NCBI GenBank assembly: GCA_910588935.1 | Contig: CAJUSM010000002.1 | Location: 37,081-58,901, forward strand | DNA: 21,821 nucleotides | Direction: 5' to 3' | Source of the DNA: an uncultured Oscillospiraceae bacterium | Lineage (GTDB): Bacteria > Bacillota > Clostridia > Oscillospirales > Acutalibacteraceae | Part shown: positions 1 to 7,127 of the stretch, in pieces | How positions within the stretch are numbered: the stretch's first letter is position 1 | How the letters are laid out: every line of letters begins with the position of its first letter | The notes under the pieces: generated by a model | The model's database searches: none | Seen by the model: only the letters and a program-made list of their open reading frames with translations | What the model was told of the DNA's origin: nothing | Translations under genes and position numbers: made by a program

Positions 1-308
1 CTTCTCAGAGAGGCATGCTGCTGGGTTTTTCAATAACAGGCCATGCGGGTTGGGGAGAGGAAGGCGCTGATATCGTTTGTGCGGCAGTATCCTCTGCTGC
101 GTACCTAACGGTAAATACCATTACCGATGTGCTATCGGTTGCTCCTCTTGCTCTTCGTGCAGAGGAGGGAGATCTGTTTTTTCGTATTTTAGAGGGGGAT
201 GCGTCTCAGTGCCGTCCCTTGCTCCAGGGGCTAAAACTCCATTTCAGCCAATTAGAGGAACAGTATCCAGACCATATTGAGGTCAGTCATATTGAGATAG
301 AATTGTGA
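1..308 (+). CDS. prp: Ribosomal-processing cysteine protease Prp (YsxB family), 5' end missing
   Basis: Prp is the cytoplasmic cysteine protease that removes the N-terminal extension of ribosomal protein L27 in Firmicutes, a step needed for 50S assembly. The visible reading frame is open from the window edge (first full codon at position 3), so the true start lies upstream. The family signature is present: GFSITGHAG with the catalytic His, then GADIVCAAVS with the catalytic Cys, followed by the usual C-terminal half ending in HIEIEL. The ATG at 15 sits inside the conserved GxLxGFxxxGHAG strand and is not the start. The gene lies between rplU (presumably just outside the window) and rpmA, its substrate gene, 26 nt downstream. 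Family assignment is firm; only the N-terminus is unknown. Confidence 0.93.
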   Translation, partial: SQRGMLLGFSITGHAGWGEEGADIVCAAVSSAAYLTVNTITDVLSVAPLALRAEEGDLFFRILEGDASQCRPLLQGLKLHFSQLEEQYPDHIEVSHIEIEL

Positions 309-334
309 TATTTTATGAAAGGGTGGCAATTATA

Positions 335-616
335 ATGCTGAAAATAAATCTGCAGCTTTTCGCTCATAAGAAAGGCATGGGTTCTACAAAGAACGGCCGC
401 GATTCCGAGTCAAAGCGTTTGGGTGTAAAGCGGGCTGACGGTCAGTTTGTCCTAGCTGGCAACATCCTTGTAAAGCAGCGGGGCACTAAGATTCATCCTG
501 GTACCAATGTAGGCCGTGGCTCCGATGATACTTTGTTTGCCCTGGTAGATGGCAAGGTGCGTTTTGAGCGTATGGGTGCCGACCGCAAAAAGGTTAGCGT
601 ATACGCGGAGCAGTAA
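335..616 (+). CDS. rpmA: 50S ribosomal protein L27 with Prp-cleavable N-terminal extension
   Basis: L27 sits in the large subunit near the peptidyl transferase centre, where its N-terminus reaches the tRNA acceptor ends. The 93-residue product has the complete family sequence (KKGMGSTKNGRDSESKRLGV, GNILVKQRGTKIHPGTNVG, DDTLFALVDG). Residues 1-9 (MLKINLQLF) are the Firmicutes extension, and AHKKG begins the mature protein; Prp is known to cut after the Phe at this kind of site, and Prp is encoded immediately upstream. The ATG at 335 is chosen over the GTG at 305 because AAAGGGTGG at 318-326 is well spaced from it and because the protein then begins exactly at the conserved MLKxNLQ. A hairpin terminator follows at 644-680. 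Confidence 0.97.
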   Translation: MLKINLQLFAHKKGMGSTKNGRDSESKRLGVKRADGQFVLAGNILVKQRGTKIHPGTNVGRGSDDTLFALVDGKVRFERMGADRKKVSVYAEQ

Positions 617-643
617 AGAGTACGGCCAATCAGTATGAAATGG

Positions 644-680
644 AAGCTTCTTCGGGCGATGTCTGAGGAAGCTTTTGTTT
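644..680 (+). terminator. Rho-independent terminator after rpmA
   Basis: An imperfect stem pairs 644-654 with 664-674 (AAGCTTC with GAAGCTT at the base, two G-U pairs above) around a short loop, and runs into TTTTGTTTT at 673-681. This should end or attenuate the prp-rpmA transcript before the orphan gene and obgE. Confidence 0.7.
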
Positions 681-708
681 TGACAGGCGGGCAGGGCTGG
701 GTTTTTAT
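680..708 (+). promoter_or_regulatory. Candidate sigma-A promoter for the orphan gene and obgE
   Basis: A perfect TTGACA (680-685) is followed after 17 nt by TTTTAT (703-708), a 4/6 match to TATAAT. It lies directly behind the rpmA terminator, where restart of transcription would be expected. The predicted start would leave a leader of only about 12 nt before the ATG at 728, and the -10 is weak, so this is tentative. Confidence 0.35.
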
Positions 709-727
709 CTCATTTTGGAGGGTTACA

Positions 728-1180
728 ATGTTTGCAGACCTAGCAAAAGTGCACGCGAATAAAAAGTATATTCGTGCCGTGTTGGCGCTGATACTAATCT
801 GCATTATAATGGGTGCGGGATGGTTTGCTGAGGTGAGCAAAAAGGAAAAGAATAAGCGCGTGACAATAACCTCTATGTCTATTGATGGTATTGCAGAGAA
901 ATTTCATCATGGGGGTGGATATTATCTAACAGTTGTTTTGGAAGATTGGCTTCTGGAAACTTATCACCTATCTTATGATAGAGTTTCATTTAGAACTGAG
1001 CAAAAAATTTATGATAATGTTGTTCCGGGAGATAATTTCACTGGTATATGCTTAAAGATAACCGAGCCAGACAATCGATCGAAATTTGATCTTGGATTTG
1101 TGTTAAAAAGAGAACAGAATGATTTGTGCGAGATTATTTCTGTAACTACGGCGGAAAACGGTGGGATCGACGAAACGTAA
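728..1180 (+). CDS. Orphan single-pass membrane protein, function unknown
   Basis: The 150-residue product is not recognised. It has a short cytoplasmic N-terminus (MFADLAKVHANKKYIR), one hydrophobic segment at about residues 16-34 (AVLALILICIIMGAGWF) and an outside-facing domain of about 115 residues, with a mix of charged and beta-type stretches and no motif I can name. The ATG at 728 is chosen because GGAGGG at 717-722 precedes it at good spacing; the upstream ATG at 635 has no Shine-Dalgarno and lies before the terminator hairpin. The gene interrupts the common rpmA-obgE neighbourhood, and its codons are clearly more A/T-ending than those of obgE just downstream, which suggests a recent or lineage-specific insertion. 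It could be expressed together with obgE, which starts 33 nt later. Confidence 0.7.
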   Translation: MFADLAKVHANKKYIRAVLALILICIIMGAGWFAEVSKKEKNKRVTITSMSIDGIAEKFHHGGGYYLTVVLEDWLLETYHLSYDRVSFRTEQKIYDNVVPGDNFTGICLKITEPDNRSKFDLGFVLKREQNDLCEIISVTTAENGGIDET

Positions 1181-1213
1181 GGGGTTACAAGCCCAGAGCC
1201 AGGAGGTGCGCAA

Positions 1214-2485
1214 ATGTTTATTGATATTGCGAAAATTTATGTAAAAGCCGGGGACGGCGGGGATGGGGCTGTGGCTTTCCATCGGGAAAAATATGTCGCT
1301 GCCGGAGGTCCGGACGGCGGCGACGGCGGTCGGGGAGGCAGTGTGGTTTTCCAGGCAGACAGCAATCTTTCCACCTTAGCCGATTTTCGCTACCGCCGGA
1401 AGTACTTGGCCCAAAAAGGGGAAAACGGCCGGGGAGGACGGTGTTCCGGAAAGTCTGCTCCAGACCTGGTGGTTCGGGTACCCAGGGGGACCCTGGTAAA
1501 GGATGCGGAGACCGGCCGGGTGATCGCGGATATTTGGGACGATGAGCCCCAAGTAATCGCAAAAGGCGGAAAGGGTGGTTGGGGAAACACCCATTTTGCC
1601 ACCCCTACTCGTCAAGCCCCCCGTTTTGCCAAGCCTGGCCTGCCTGGCCAGGAGCTCACTGTCCAGCTGGAGCTAAAGCTGCTGGCTGACGTAGGCCTAG
1701 TGGGTTTCCCCAATGTGGGAAAGTCTACCCTGATTTCAGTGGTTTCCGAGGCTAAGCCCAATATTGCCAACTATCATTTTACCACTCTCACACCTGTGCT
1801 GGGGGTGGTACCCTTGGCTGAGGGAAGGTCCTTTGTTATGGCGGATATTCCCGGGCTTATTGAAGGCGCCTGGGAGGGCAAAGGATTGGGGCACCAGTTT
1901 CTCCGCCATGTAGAGCGGTGCCGAATGCTTGTGCATATTGTGGATGTTTCTGGCAGCGAGGGGCGGGATCCGAAAGAGGACTTTTTAGTGATCAATGAAG
2001 AACTAAAGAAATTTAATCCGGAGCTGGCCCAGCGCCCCATGCTGGTGGCTGGCAATAAGTGCGATTTGGCTGAGGAAGAGCAAGTAAGGGCTTTCCAGTC
2101 TTTTGTAGAGGACCAGGGCTACCGGTTCTTTCCAATTATCGCGCCTATTAATGAGCAGGTGCCTCCCTTGATAGATGCCATTACCGCCCAGCTGGTTAAG
2201 CTTCCGCCCATTTTGCGGTACGAGCCGGAACCGCCTGTGCTGCAGCCGCTAGAGGAGCTGGAGAAAGGCAAAGTACAGATTAACCTCCAGGAAGGCGTCT
2301 ATATGGTAGAAGCCCCTTGGCTTGAGCGTATTATGTCGGCAGTGGATTTTGACGATTCCGAATCTCTCCAATACTTCCAGCGGGTTCTCATCCATGCTGG
2401 CGTAATCGATTCTCTTCGGGAGGCCGGCTGCCAGGAAGGGGATACTGTGGATCTTTACGGCCTGGAATTTGATTTTGTAGAATGA
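1214..2485 (+). CDS. obgE: Obg family GTPase (ribosome assembly)
   Basis: Obg is an essential GTPase that binds the 50S subunit late in assembly and links GTP/ppGpp level to growth. The 423 residues show the whole three-domain plan: a glycine-rich Obg fold (about 1-158, with GDGGDG and GGPDGGDGG repeats), the G domain with P-loop GFPNVGKST at 164-172, DIPGLIEG at 211-218 and NKCD at 281-284, and a C-terminal OCT domain (about 345-423). AGGAGGT at 1201-1207 fixes the start at 1214. Two details are unusual: the G5 position where Obg proteins usually read ISAA reads IIAP (308-311), and the switch II segment has GAWEGKG where His, Ser or Ala is commoner than Trp. Otherwise the protein is full length and looks functional. 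mrnC begins 12 nt after the stop. Confidence 0.97.
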   Translation: MFIDIAKIYVKAGDGGDGAVAFHREKYVAAGGPDGGDGGRGGSVVFQADSNLSTLADFRYRRKYLAQKGENGRGGRCSGKSAPDLVVRVPRGTLVKDAETGRVIADIWDDEPQVIAKGGKGGWGNTHFATPTRQAPRFAKPGLPGQELTVQLELKLLADVGLVGFPNVGKSTLISVVSEAKPNIANYHFTTLTPVLGVVPLAEGRSFVMADIPGLIEGAWEGKGLGHQFLRHVERCRMLVHIVDVSGSEGRDPKEDFLVINEELKKFNPELAQRPMLVAGNKCDLAEEEQVRAFQSFVEDQGYRFFPIIAPINEQVPPLIDAITAQLVKLPPILRYEPEPPVLQPLEELEKGKVQINLQEGVYMVEAPWLERIMSAVDFDDSESLQYFQRVLIHAGVIDSLREAGCQEGDTVDLYGLEFDFVE

Positions 2486-2497
2486 GGAGGCGGAGGA

Positions 2498-2938
2498 TTG
2501 GAAACACTTTTAGGAGTAATATCACCGGCAAACAGCCAGAACTACCGGCAGCTCAGCGCCCTGGATCTGGCCTTTGTGGGAGACGGTGTTTACGACCTGC
2601 TGGCCAGAGAGCAGCTTTTATTAGGGGGCAGCTGCCCGGTAAAAAAGCTCCATCAGCGCAAAACCGCCTGGGTGTGTTGCTCAGCCCAAGCAGCTGCGCT
2701 GCGGGCCCTGTGGCCCTCGCTAACCCAAGAGGAACAGGCCGTTGCCCTGCGGGGCCGGAATGCTCACGTAGGCCATGTACCTAAAAATGCCAGTACCGCC
2801 GATTACCATGGGGCCACCGCCTTAGAAGCGCTGTTTGGCTGGCTATATCTGGCCGGGGAAACCGGGCGGGTGCGGGAGCTGTTTGCTATGTCATTGGAAG
2901 GAGTAGAGAGACAAAATGGATCAGCTGAAACGACATAA
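2498..2938 (+). CDS. mrnC: Mini-ribonuclease III
   Basis: Mini-III is a dimeric RNase III-like enzyme without a double-strand RNA binding domain; in Bacillus it trims the ends of 23S rRNA precursors. The 146-residue protein has only the catalytic domain: LDLAFVGDGVYDLL with the metal-binding Asp29, the RGRNAHVGHVPKNASTADY segment typical of the family, and ALEALFGWLYL with the second catalytic acid Glu110. The start is TTG at 2498, preceded by GAGGAGG at 2484-2490, which overlaps the obgE stop codon, so the two genes are translationally close. The 3' end overlaps the next gene by 23 nt. The link to obgE makes sense because both act on the large subunit. Confidence 0.92.
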   Translation: METLLGVISPANSQNYRQLSALDLAFVGDGVYDLLAREQLLLGGSCPVKKLHQRKTAWVCCSAQAAALRALWPSLTQEEQAVALRGRNAHVGHVPKNASTADYHGATALEALFGWLYLAGETGRVRELFAMSLEGVERQNGSAETT

Positions 2939-3845
2939 GGAATTACTGATGGACGGCTTGTCCATTTTGGCGGGTTCTGCGGTATATGCTGCCGCAGTCA
3001 ATGGGCTTACCGCCCCCAATAATATTGCGCCTGGCGGGGTGACCGGCGTGTGTACCATGCTCAACTATATGTTTGGCACTCCCATCGGTCTAATGGTAAT
3101 TCTAATTAATCTTCCTATTATTATATGGGCTATTATTGAAATTGGATACAAACTGGTGATTAAAACCATTGTGGCCATCGCTATTTCATCTGTGCTTATA
3201 GACCTGTTTGCAGGTTTTATGCCTGTTTACCGGGGAGATGCTGTACTGGTCGCTATTTTTTCCGGCGCCTGTGAAGGGTTGGGGCTCTCTCTTACCTTTA
3301 TCAGAGGGGCAACCACCGGAGGAACAGATATGGTGGCCCGGCTGCTGGAGCGGCGAATGCCTCAGATGTCTATGGGAAAGCTGATGCTGGCCTTAGATGG
3401 GGTCATTGTGGCGGCCTCGGCTGTGGTGTTCGGGAGCATTGAAAACGCAATGTATGCTTGCATTGATATCTTTGTGTGTACCAGTATTATTGATACCATC
3501 CTTTATGGCACCGATGTGGGCACTGGTAAGCTTTTTTATGTGATGTCTCCCAAGGTCCGTGAAATGGGAGAGCGTGTTATTACCCAGCTGGACCGTACAG
3601 TAACCTATTTAGAGAGCCATGGGGGCTACAGCAAAGAGCCGGGAGAAACCATGCTCTGTGTGGTCCGGCGGTTTGAGGTATACCAGGTGCAGGCTATCAT
3701 CCGCGAGGTGGACAAAAACGCCTTTGTTGTGGTGGGCGATGCCGGCCAAATTACTGGTGAGGGATTCCGGCCCATGCGTTCAGACGATAAGCCCTTAAAG
3801 GAGCTGATTCAGGATCTCCGCAAAAGCAGCGTAGAAAAGAAATAG
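2916..3845 (+). CDS. YitT family membrane protein with C-terminal DUF2179 domain
   Basis: A 309-residue integral membrane protein of the YitT (DUF161/DUF2179) family, whose transport or sensing role is not established. The N-terminal two thirds holds about six hydrophobic segments, with the family motifs NNIAPGGVTG near residue 35 and RGATTGGTDMVARLL near residue 130. The final 80 or so residues form the soluble DUF2179 domain, including LFYVMSPK, TYLESHGGYSKEP and the VVGDAGQITGEGF tail. The ATG at 2916 lies inside the end of mrnC, preceded by GGAAGGAG at 2896-2903; the overlap implies coupled translation. The gene converges with the small Asn/Gln-rich gene on the other strand, and the two are separated by a shared hairpin at 3845-3871. 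Confidence 0.93.
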   Translation: MDQLKRHKELLMDGLSILAGSAVYAAAVNGLTAPNNIAPGGVTGVCTMLNYMFGTPIGLMVILINLPIIIWAIIEIGYKLVIKTIVAIAISSVLIDLFAGFMPVYRGDAVLVAIFSGACEGLGLSLTFIRGATTGGTDMVARLLERRMPQMSMGKLMLALDGVIVAASAVVFGSIENAMYACIDIFVCTSIIDTILYGTDVGTGKLFYVMSPKVREMGERVITQLDRTVTYLESHGGYSKEPGETMLCVVRRFEVYQVQAIIREVDKNAFVVVGDAGQITGEGFRPMRSDDKPLKELIQDLRKSSVEKK

Positions 3846-3871
3846 CCCGGCAGGCAAATTGCCCGCCGGGC
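3831..3871. terminator. Hairpin between convergent genes, best as minus-strand terminator
   Basis: GCCCGGCAGGC (3845-3855) pairs with GCCCGCCGGGC (3861-3871) with one mismatch and a 5-nt AAATT loop. Read on the minus strand the stem is followed by TATTTCTTTTC, a good U-rich tail for ending the Asn/Gln-rich gene. On the plus strand the tail is only CTTT, so termination of the YitT transcript here would be weak. Confidence 0.65.
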
Positions 3872-3895
3872 CGGCAGCTTTAGTATCTGCCAGGT

Positions 3896-4057
3896 TTAGA
3901 ACTGCTGCTCCTGCTGGTTGAAGTTGGAGTTCTGGTTCTGGTTCCGAGACTTGCTGTTCTGAGAGTTCTTGTTGTTCTGAGAGCGGTTGTTTTGGCCGTT
4001 TTGGTTCTGATTCTGGTTGTTCTGCTGGTTCTGATTGTTGTTCTGATGGTTTTGCAT
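3896..4057 (-). CDS. Small asparagine/glutamine-rich protein, function unknown
   Basis: This encodes 53 residues (56 if the upstream in-frame ATG at 4066 is used). About two thirds of the residues are Asn or Gln, with scattered Ser, Lys, Arg and Gly and no hydrophobic core, so it should be disordered. GAAAGGAAG in front of the two ATGs gives about 10 nt spacing to the ATG at 4057 but only 2 nt to that at 4066, so the inner start is preferred. A hairpin with a U-rich tail lies just behind the stop. The composition recalls gamma-type small acid-soluble spore proteins of Bacillus, but no repeat or motif proves this. It could also be a prion-like or RNA-binding peptide. The reality of the gene is likely; its function is unknown. 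Confidence 0.65.
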   Translation of the reverse strand: MQNHQNNNQNQQNNQNQNQNGQNNRSQNNKNSQNSKSRNQNQNSNFNQQEQQF

Positions 4058-4108
4058 AGCTTTCATCTTCCTTTCATTTATAAAAGGTATAGAAGGAGAA
4101 GCAGAACG

Positions 4109-4151
4109 GCGTCGCTGTACAGGAAATGGGACCGGCCGTGTACAGCGGCGC
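4109..4151. repeat. 13-bp inverted repeat in divergent intergenic region
   Basis: GCGTCGCTGTACA (4109-4121) pairs with TGTACAGCGGCGC (4139-4151), allowing one G-U pair, around a 17-nt loop. The region 4067-4263 separates the divergent small gene and the rRNA methyltransferase gene. If the minus-strand transcript starts near a TACAAT hexamer at 4170-4175, this hairpin would lie in the leader of the Asn/Gln-rich gene. It may equally be a DNA operator. No U-tail follows on either strand, so it is not a terminator. Confidence 0.6.
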
Positions 4152-4263
4152 GGTTGGCTTCTGAAAAGTATTGTAGGCACAAAGCTCTGGATTATGCGGG
4201 CTTCCAAGATTTTTCTGCATTCCCAGCTAAAACAAATATTTTTTAAAATTAGGGGGTCCTGAT

Positions 4264-5598
4264 ATGGCGATGTCAGCGCCAGCTTTTTTTGAACGAATGA
4301 AAGCCCAGCTGGGCGGGGAATATGAGGCCTACTTGGGTACCAGGCATTTGCCGCCTTTCCGAGGAGCAAGGCTTAACCCCTTAAAGTGTGATCAGCGCAC
4401 TTTGGCGGAAAGCCTGCCTTTTCCTCTGGCGCCTTCGGTTTTTTCCCCATATTCCTATTATGTAGGCTCACAAGAGAAATTTGGAATGCTGCCCGCTCAT
4501 CATGCCGGTATGTTTTATTCTCAAGAACCTTCGGCAGCGTCTGCAGCTACAGTCTTGGATCCCCAACCAGGGGAGCAAATTCTGGATCTCTGTGCTTCTC
4601 CTGGGGGCAAGGCCACCCAAATTGCCGGCTTAATGATGGGCAGGGGGTTGGTTTGGGCCAACGAAATGGTAAAAAGCCGCACCGGCCAGCTCCTTTCTAA
4701 TCTGGAGCGGTTGGGTGTGGTCAACGCAATTATATCCTGCTGCCATCCCCAACAGCTGTGCAGTCAGCTCCAGGGATGGTTCGACCGGGTGCTGGTGGAT
4801 GCTCCTTGTTCAGGGGAGGGACTGTTCAGAAGGAACCCGGAGGCAATTAAGCAGTGGTCTCCTCAGGCGGTGGCGGCATGCGCATCCCGCCAGTTGGCTA
4901 TTCTGGATTCCGCGGTTCTAGCTGTGAGGGAAGGGGGGGTGTTGGTCTATTCCACCTGCACCTTTTCTCAGGAAGAAAACGAAGGGGTTGTCAAAAGGTT
5001 CTTAAAAAAGCATCCGGATTTTCAAGCGGAGGAAATCCCAGTAAACTTTGGCAGGCCAGATTTGCAGGGTGGCTTGGCCAGAAGGATCTATCCGATGGAT
5101 GGGGGCGAGGGGCACTTTGTAGCCAGGTTTCGGCGAATAGGAAAAAATCAGTGCAGGGTGGATCCTTTTCGCAAGTATTTTGTAGGAGACCACGCCCGGG
5201 CAGGACGGCAGCTGTATGCCGAGCTTTTCTCTGACCCTGTGCCTAGGGAAATGTACCTAGATGAAGACTGCCTTACCCTTTTGCCGCCTGGTGAGCTGCC
5301 GGATTTCACTCCTCTAAACGTACTCCGGGCTGGGGTAGAGCTGGCACATCTCCGGCCCAAACGACTGGAGCCCTCTCATGGCCTCTTTATGAGCAGACCC
5401 TATACTGCCTGCCGTCAATATCTCAATTTCTCTCACAACAGCCCGGAACTGGCTGCTTTTCTTCGAGGCGAGGAGATTGATTGCCGGGAAAAAGGCTATG
5501 TAGCGGTCTGCGTTAACGGAGTTACTGTAGGGCATGGGAAAGCCAGCGGGGGGCGGCTGAAAAATCATTATCCGAAAGGCTTGCGAAACCTAAAATAG
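4264..5598 (+). CDS. RsmF-like rRNA cytosine-C5 methyltransferase (NOL1/NOP2/sun family)
   Basis: This is a SAM-dependent RNA m5C methyltransferase, most like RsmF/YebU, which modifies 16S rRNA. The 444 residues contain an N-terminal RNA-binding segment, the SAM-binding motif DLCASPGGKA at 108-117, DAPCSGEGLFRR with Cys182, and YSTCTFSQEENE with Cys232; the two cysteines are the pair used for catalysis and release in this family. Residues after about 300 form the RsmF-type C-terminal part ending in a PUA-like region (CVNGVTVGHGK). AGGGGGT at 4251-4257 supports the ATG at 4264; a second ATG two codons later is also possible. It is transcribed away from the small Asn/Gln-rich gene and towards tmcAL. 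The precise rRNA position modified cannot be read from sequence. Confidence 0.92.
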   Translation: MAMSAPAFFERMKAQLGGEYEAYLGTRHLPPFRGARLNPLKCDQRTLAESLPFPLAPSVFSPYSYYVGSQEKFGMLPAHHAGMFYSQEPSAASAATVLDPQPGEQILDLCASPGGKATQIAGLMMGRGLVWANEMVKSRTGQLLSNLERLGVVNAIISCCHPQQLCSQLQGWFDRVLVDAPCSGEGLFRRNPEAIKQWSPQAVAACASRQLAILDSAVLAVREGGVLVYSTCTFSQEENEGVVKRFLKKHPDFQAEEIPVNFGRPDLQGGLARRIYPMDGGEGHFVARFRRIGKNQCRVDPFRKYFVGDHARAGRQLYAELFSDPVPREMYLDEDCLTLLPPGELPDFTPLNVLRAGVELAHLRPKRLEPSHGLFMSRPYTACRQYLNFSHNSPELAAFLRGEEIDCREKGYVAVCVNGVTVGHGKASGGRLKNHYPKGLRNLK

Positions 5599-5673
5599 CT
5601 GGATAACGTGTACATAGGATGTTTCCATGTGTTTTTCAGAAAGCTATGACTAGAATTTTGCTTGTTTTGTAAG

Positions 5674-5704
5674 GCGAAAAATCACCCTTAGCGGCGTTTT
5701 TTGC
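5674..5704. terminator. Probable bidirectional terminator between convergent genes
   Basis: GCGAAAAA (5674-5681) pairs with TTTTTTGC (5697-5704) with one G-U pair, and CACC can pair with GGCG further in. The stem is framed by A and T runs, so each strand ends its hairpin with a U-rich arm. It sits between the stop codons of the methyltransferase gene and tmcAL. Confidence 0.5.
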
Positions 5705-5720
5705 ATGTGAATATAGATTT

Positions 5721-6917
5721 TTATACCTTGATCACGCCCCGAGTAAAGTCTTGCCCCGCAGGCTGGATTTTCGGTGCGCCTAGGGCATACAGATCATCCG
5801 CCCGGGCTTCCAGCTGAAAATCTTTCCAGGCTTGTCCCCCCAGTTTCCGAAAATCTTCCGGGCGCACGGCAATAGGGAGGCTGGTAGGGCGGCTAAGCAG
5901 CCTTTGACCCTGGCTGGTCATACCCAGCACTCGGAGATAGGCAGGCTTTCCCGGCAGGGGGGCCTGAAGCCCAAGAAAAGCAGCAACGGCAAGCCTGCGC
6001 AGCCGGGCGTGAGAGTAGCGCTTGGTTTTTGCAAGGGTAAAGAATTCATTTAAAGATTGGGCCTGACGCCCAGCCTTATACAGCCTGTTCTCCAAGCCCT
6101 CGCTGATATCTGGCAGCGCAGCGAATTCCTCTGGCGCCATAGTTCTGATTTTGGCCAAAATAGCTGTCTCCAAACGGCTCTCCAGAACCGGAAAGCAGCC
6201 GCGCAGTCTAGCATTTTCCACGATCTCTACGGTTTCATCTGGTACAAGCCCTCGAATACTTCCTCCGTTGGCTAAAATGTGCCGAAGTTCGCTGGCAGAC
6301 CGGAAGACCAGAGGATTGGTTGTGCTCTGGTCCCCAATTTCCCCGTGCCTAGCTCCAATCCGCCGGATAGCCCGAGGTTCCAGCTTTCCTTTTTGGGAGA
6401 TAATCCCTTTGATGTATTCCACGCCCAAATTGGCGTTTGCCAGCTCCAAAACCTGGGCTACATCGCCGGCAATGGCCGCCAGAGCATACTGCCGGCGGCT
6501 GGCAAAGGGAAGCCCTCTTTTACCAGGATTTTCCAGGGCTTGGGAAAACTCTGGGGATAACAGGAGCTGGGCAAGGCGGGTAAGCAGAGAAATGTCTGGC
6601 TCTTCACTGCCAAACCAGAGATAATCGGCCCCCAAAGCCAAAGCCAAAGCCACGCCTCCCGAGGCAAAGCGTTCTGCCCCGGCACAGGCAAAGGCGAGGG
6701 GGAGTTCAAAAACCAGGTCCGCCCCGCTGGCCAGCGCCAGTCTGGTTCTGGACCACTTATCCAGCATGGCGGGCCTGCCGCGCTGGACAAAATTGCCGCT
6801 TAAAAAGCAGCAAACTGTTGATTTTTCCCCTTTGGCAGCTTGTAAAAGGGCTTGGTGCCCTAGATGGAGGGGGTCAAACTCACAAATGACCGCAGAAATC
6901 GTGATTTTCTCAGGCAT
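5721..6917 (-). CDS. tmcAL: tRNA(Met) cytidine acetate ligase TmcAL
   Basis: TmcAL makes N4-acetylcytidine at the wobble position of elongator tRNA-Met, using acetate and ATP to form an acetyl-adenylate; it replaces TmcA in Firmicutes. The 398-residue protein has the nucleotidyltransferase HIGH-type motif EFDPLHLGH (13-21), SGNFVQRGRPAMLDKW (40-55), ELPLAFACAGAERFASGGV, LGVEYIKGI, and the C-terminal YSHARLRRL block, all in family order and at about the usual length of 400. On the minus strand AAGGAG (6931-6936 in window coordinates) lies 11-13 nt before the ATG at 6917. It is divergent from ackA, and its regulatory region overlaps the ackA promoter. Neighbouring ackA consumes acetyl phosphate and releases the acetate that TmcAL uses; whether this linkage matters is inference. 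Confidence 0.93.
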   Translation of the reverse strand: MPEKITISAVICEFDPLHLGHQALLQAAKGEKSTVCCFLSGNFVQRGRPAMLDKWSRTRLALASGADLVFELPLAFACAGAERFASGGVALALALGADYLWFGSEEPDISLLTRLAQLLLSPEFSQALENPGKRGLPFASRRQYALAAIAGDVAQVLELANANLGVEYIKGIISQKGKLEPRAIRRIGARHGEIGDQSTTNPLVFRSASELRHILANGGSIRGLVPDETVEIVENARLRGCFPVLESRLETAILAKIRTMAPEEFAALPDISEGLENRLYKAGRQAQSLNEFFTLAKTKRYSHARLRRLAVAAFLGLQAPLPGKPAYLRVLGMTSQGQRLLSRPTSLPIAVRPEDFRKLGGQAWKDFQLEARADDLYALGAPKIQPAGQDFTRGVIKV

Positions 6918-6932
6918 TTTCTGTAAAACTCC

Positions 6933-6961
6933 TTGAATTTACGAGAGTAATATAGTATAAT
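6933..6961 (+). promoter_or_regulatory. ackA promoter
   Basis: TTGAAT (6933-6938), a 17-nt spacer and a perfect TATAAT (6956-6961) form a clear sigma-A promoter. The predicted start near 6968 gives ackA a leader of about 160 nt. The -35 overlaps the Shine-Dalgarno region of divergent tmcAL. Confidence 0.78.
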
Positions 6962-6967
6962 ATGCAG

Positions 6968-7127
6968 TGCAAAGACGTATAGCCGGCAGCTGAATTGTTA
7001 GAACAGGCAGTCGGCGGATTCAGGACCGCCAAAAACAATAGATTTAGCTAAGGGGTGGCGGCAGAACTCCCATCAGGTGCTTATTTATTATTATATATAA
7101 TTTTAGAAAGAAAGGAAAGAGTTTAGC
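6968..7127 (+). promoter_or_regulatory. Long ackA leader with possible alternative pairing
   Basis: GGCGG (7013-7017) pairs with CCGCC (7026-7030) across an 8-nt loop, and the same CCGCC could instead pair with GGCGG at 7057-7061. Further short helices are possible at 6982-6985 with 7012-7015 (GCCG/CGGC). The last 50 nt are A/T-rich and end in the AAAGGAAAGAG ribosome site (7111-7121). I do not recognise a known riboswitch class, and there is no intrinsic terminator in the leader, so any regulation would act at translation or by a protein. Confidence 0.35.

Noticed and set aside
3992..4246. 84-residue plus-strand frame overlapping the Asn/Gln-rich gene
   Set aside because: The hydrophobic Val/Leu run is just the complement of the Asn/Gln codons, and no ribosome site is present.
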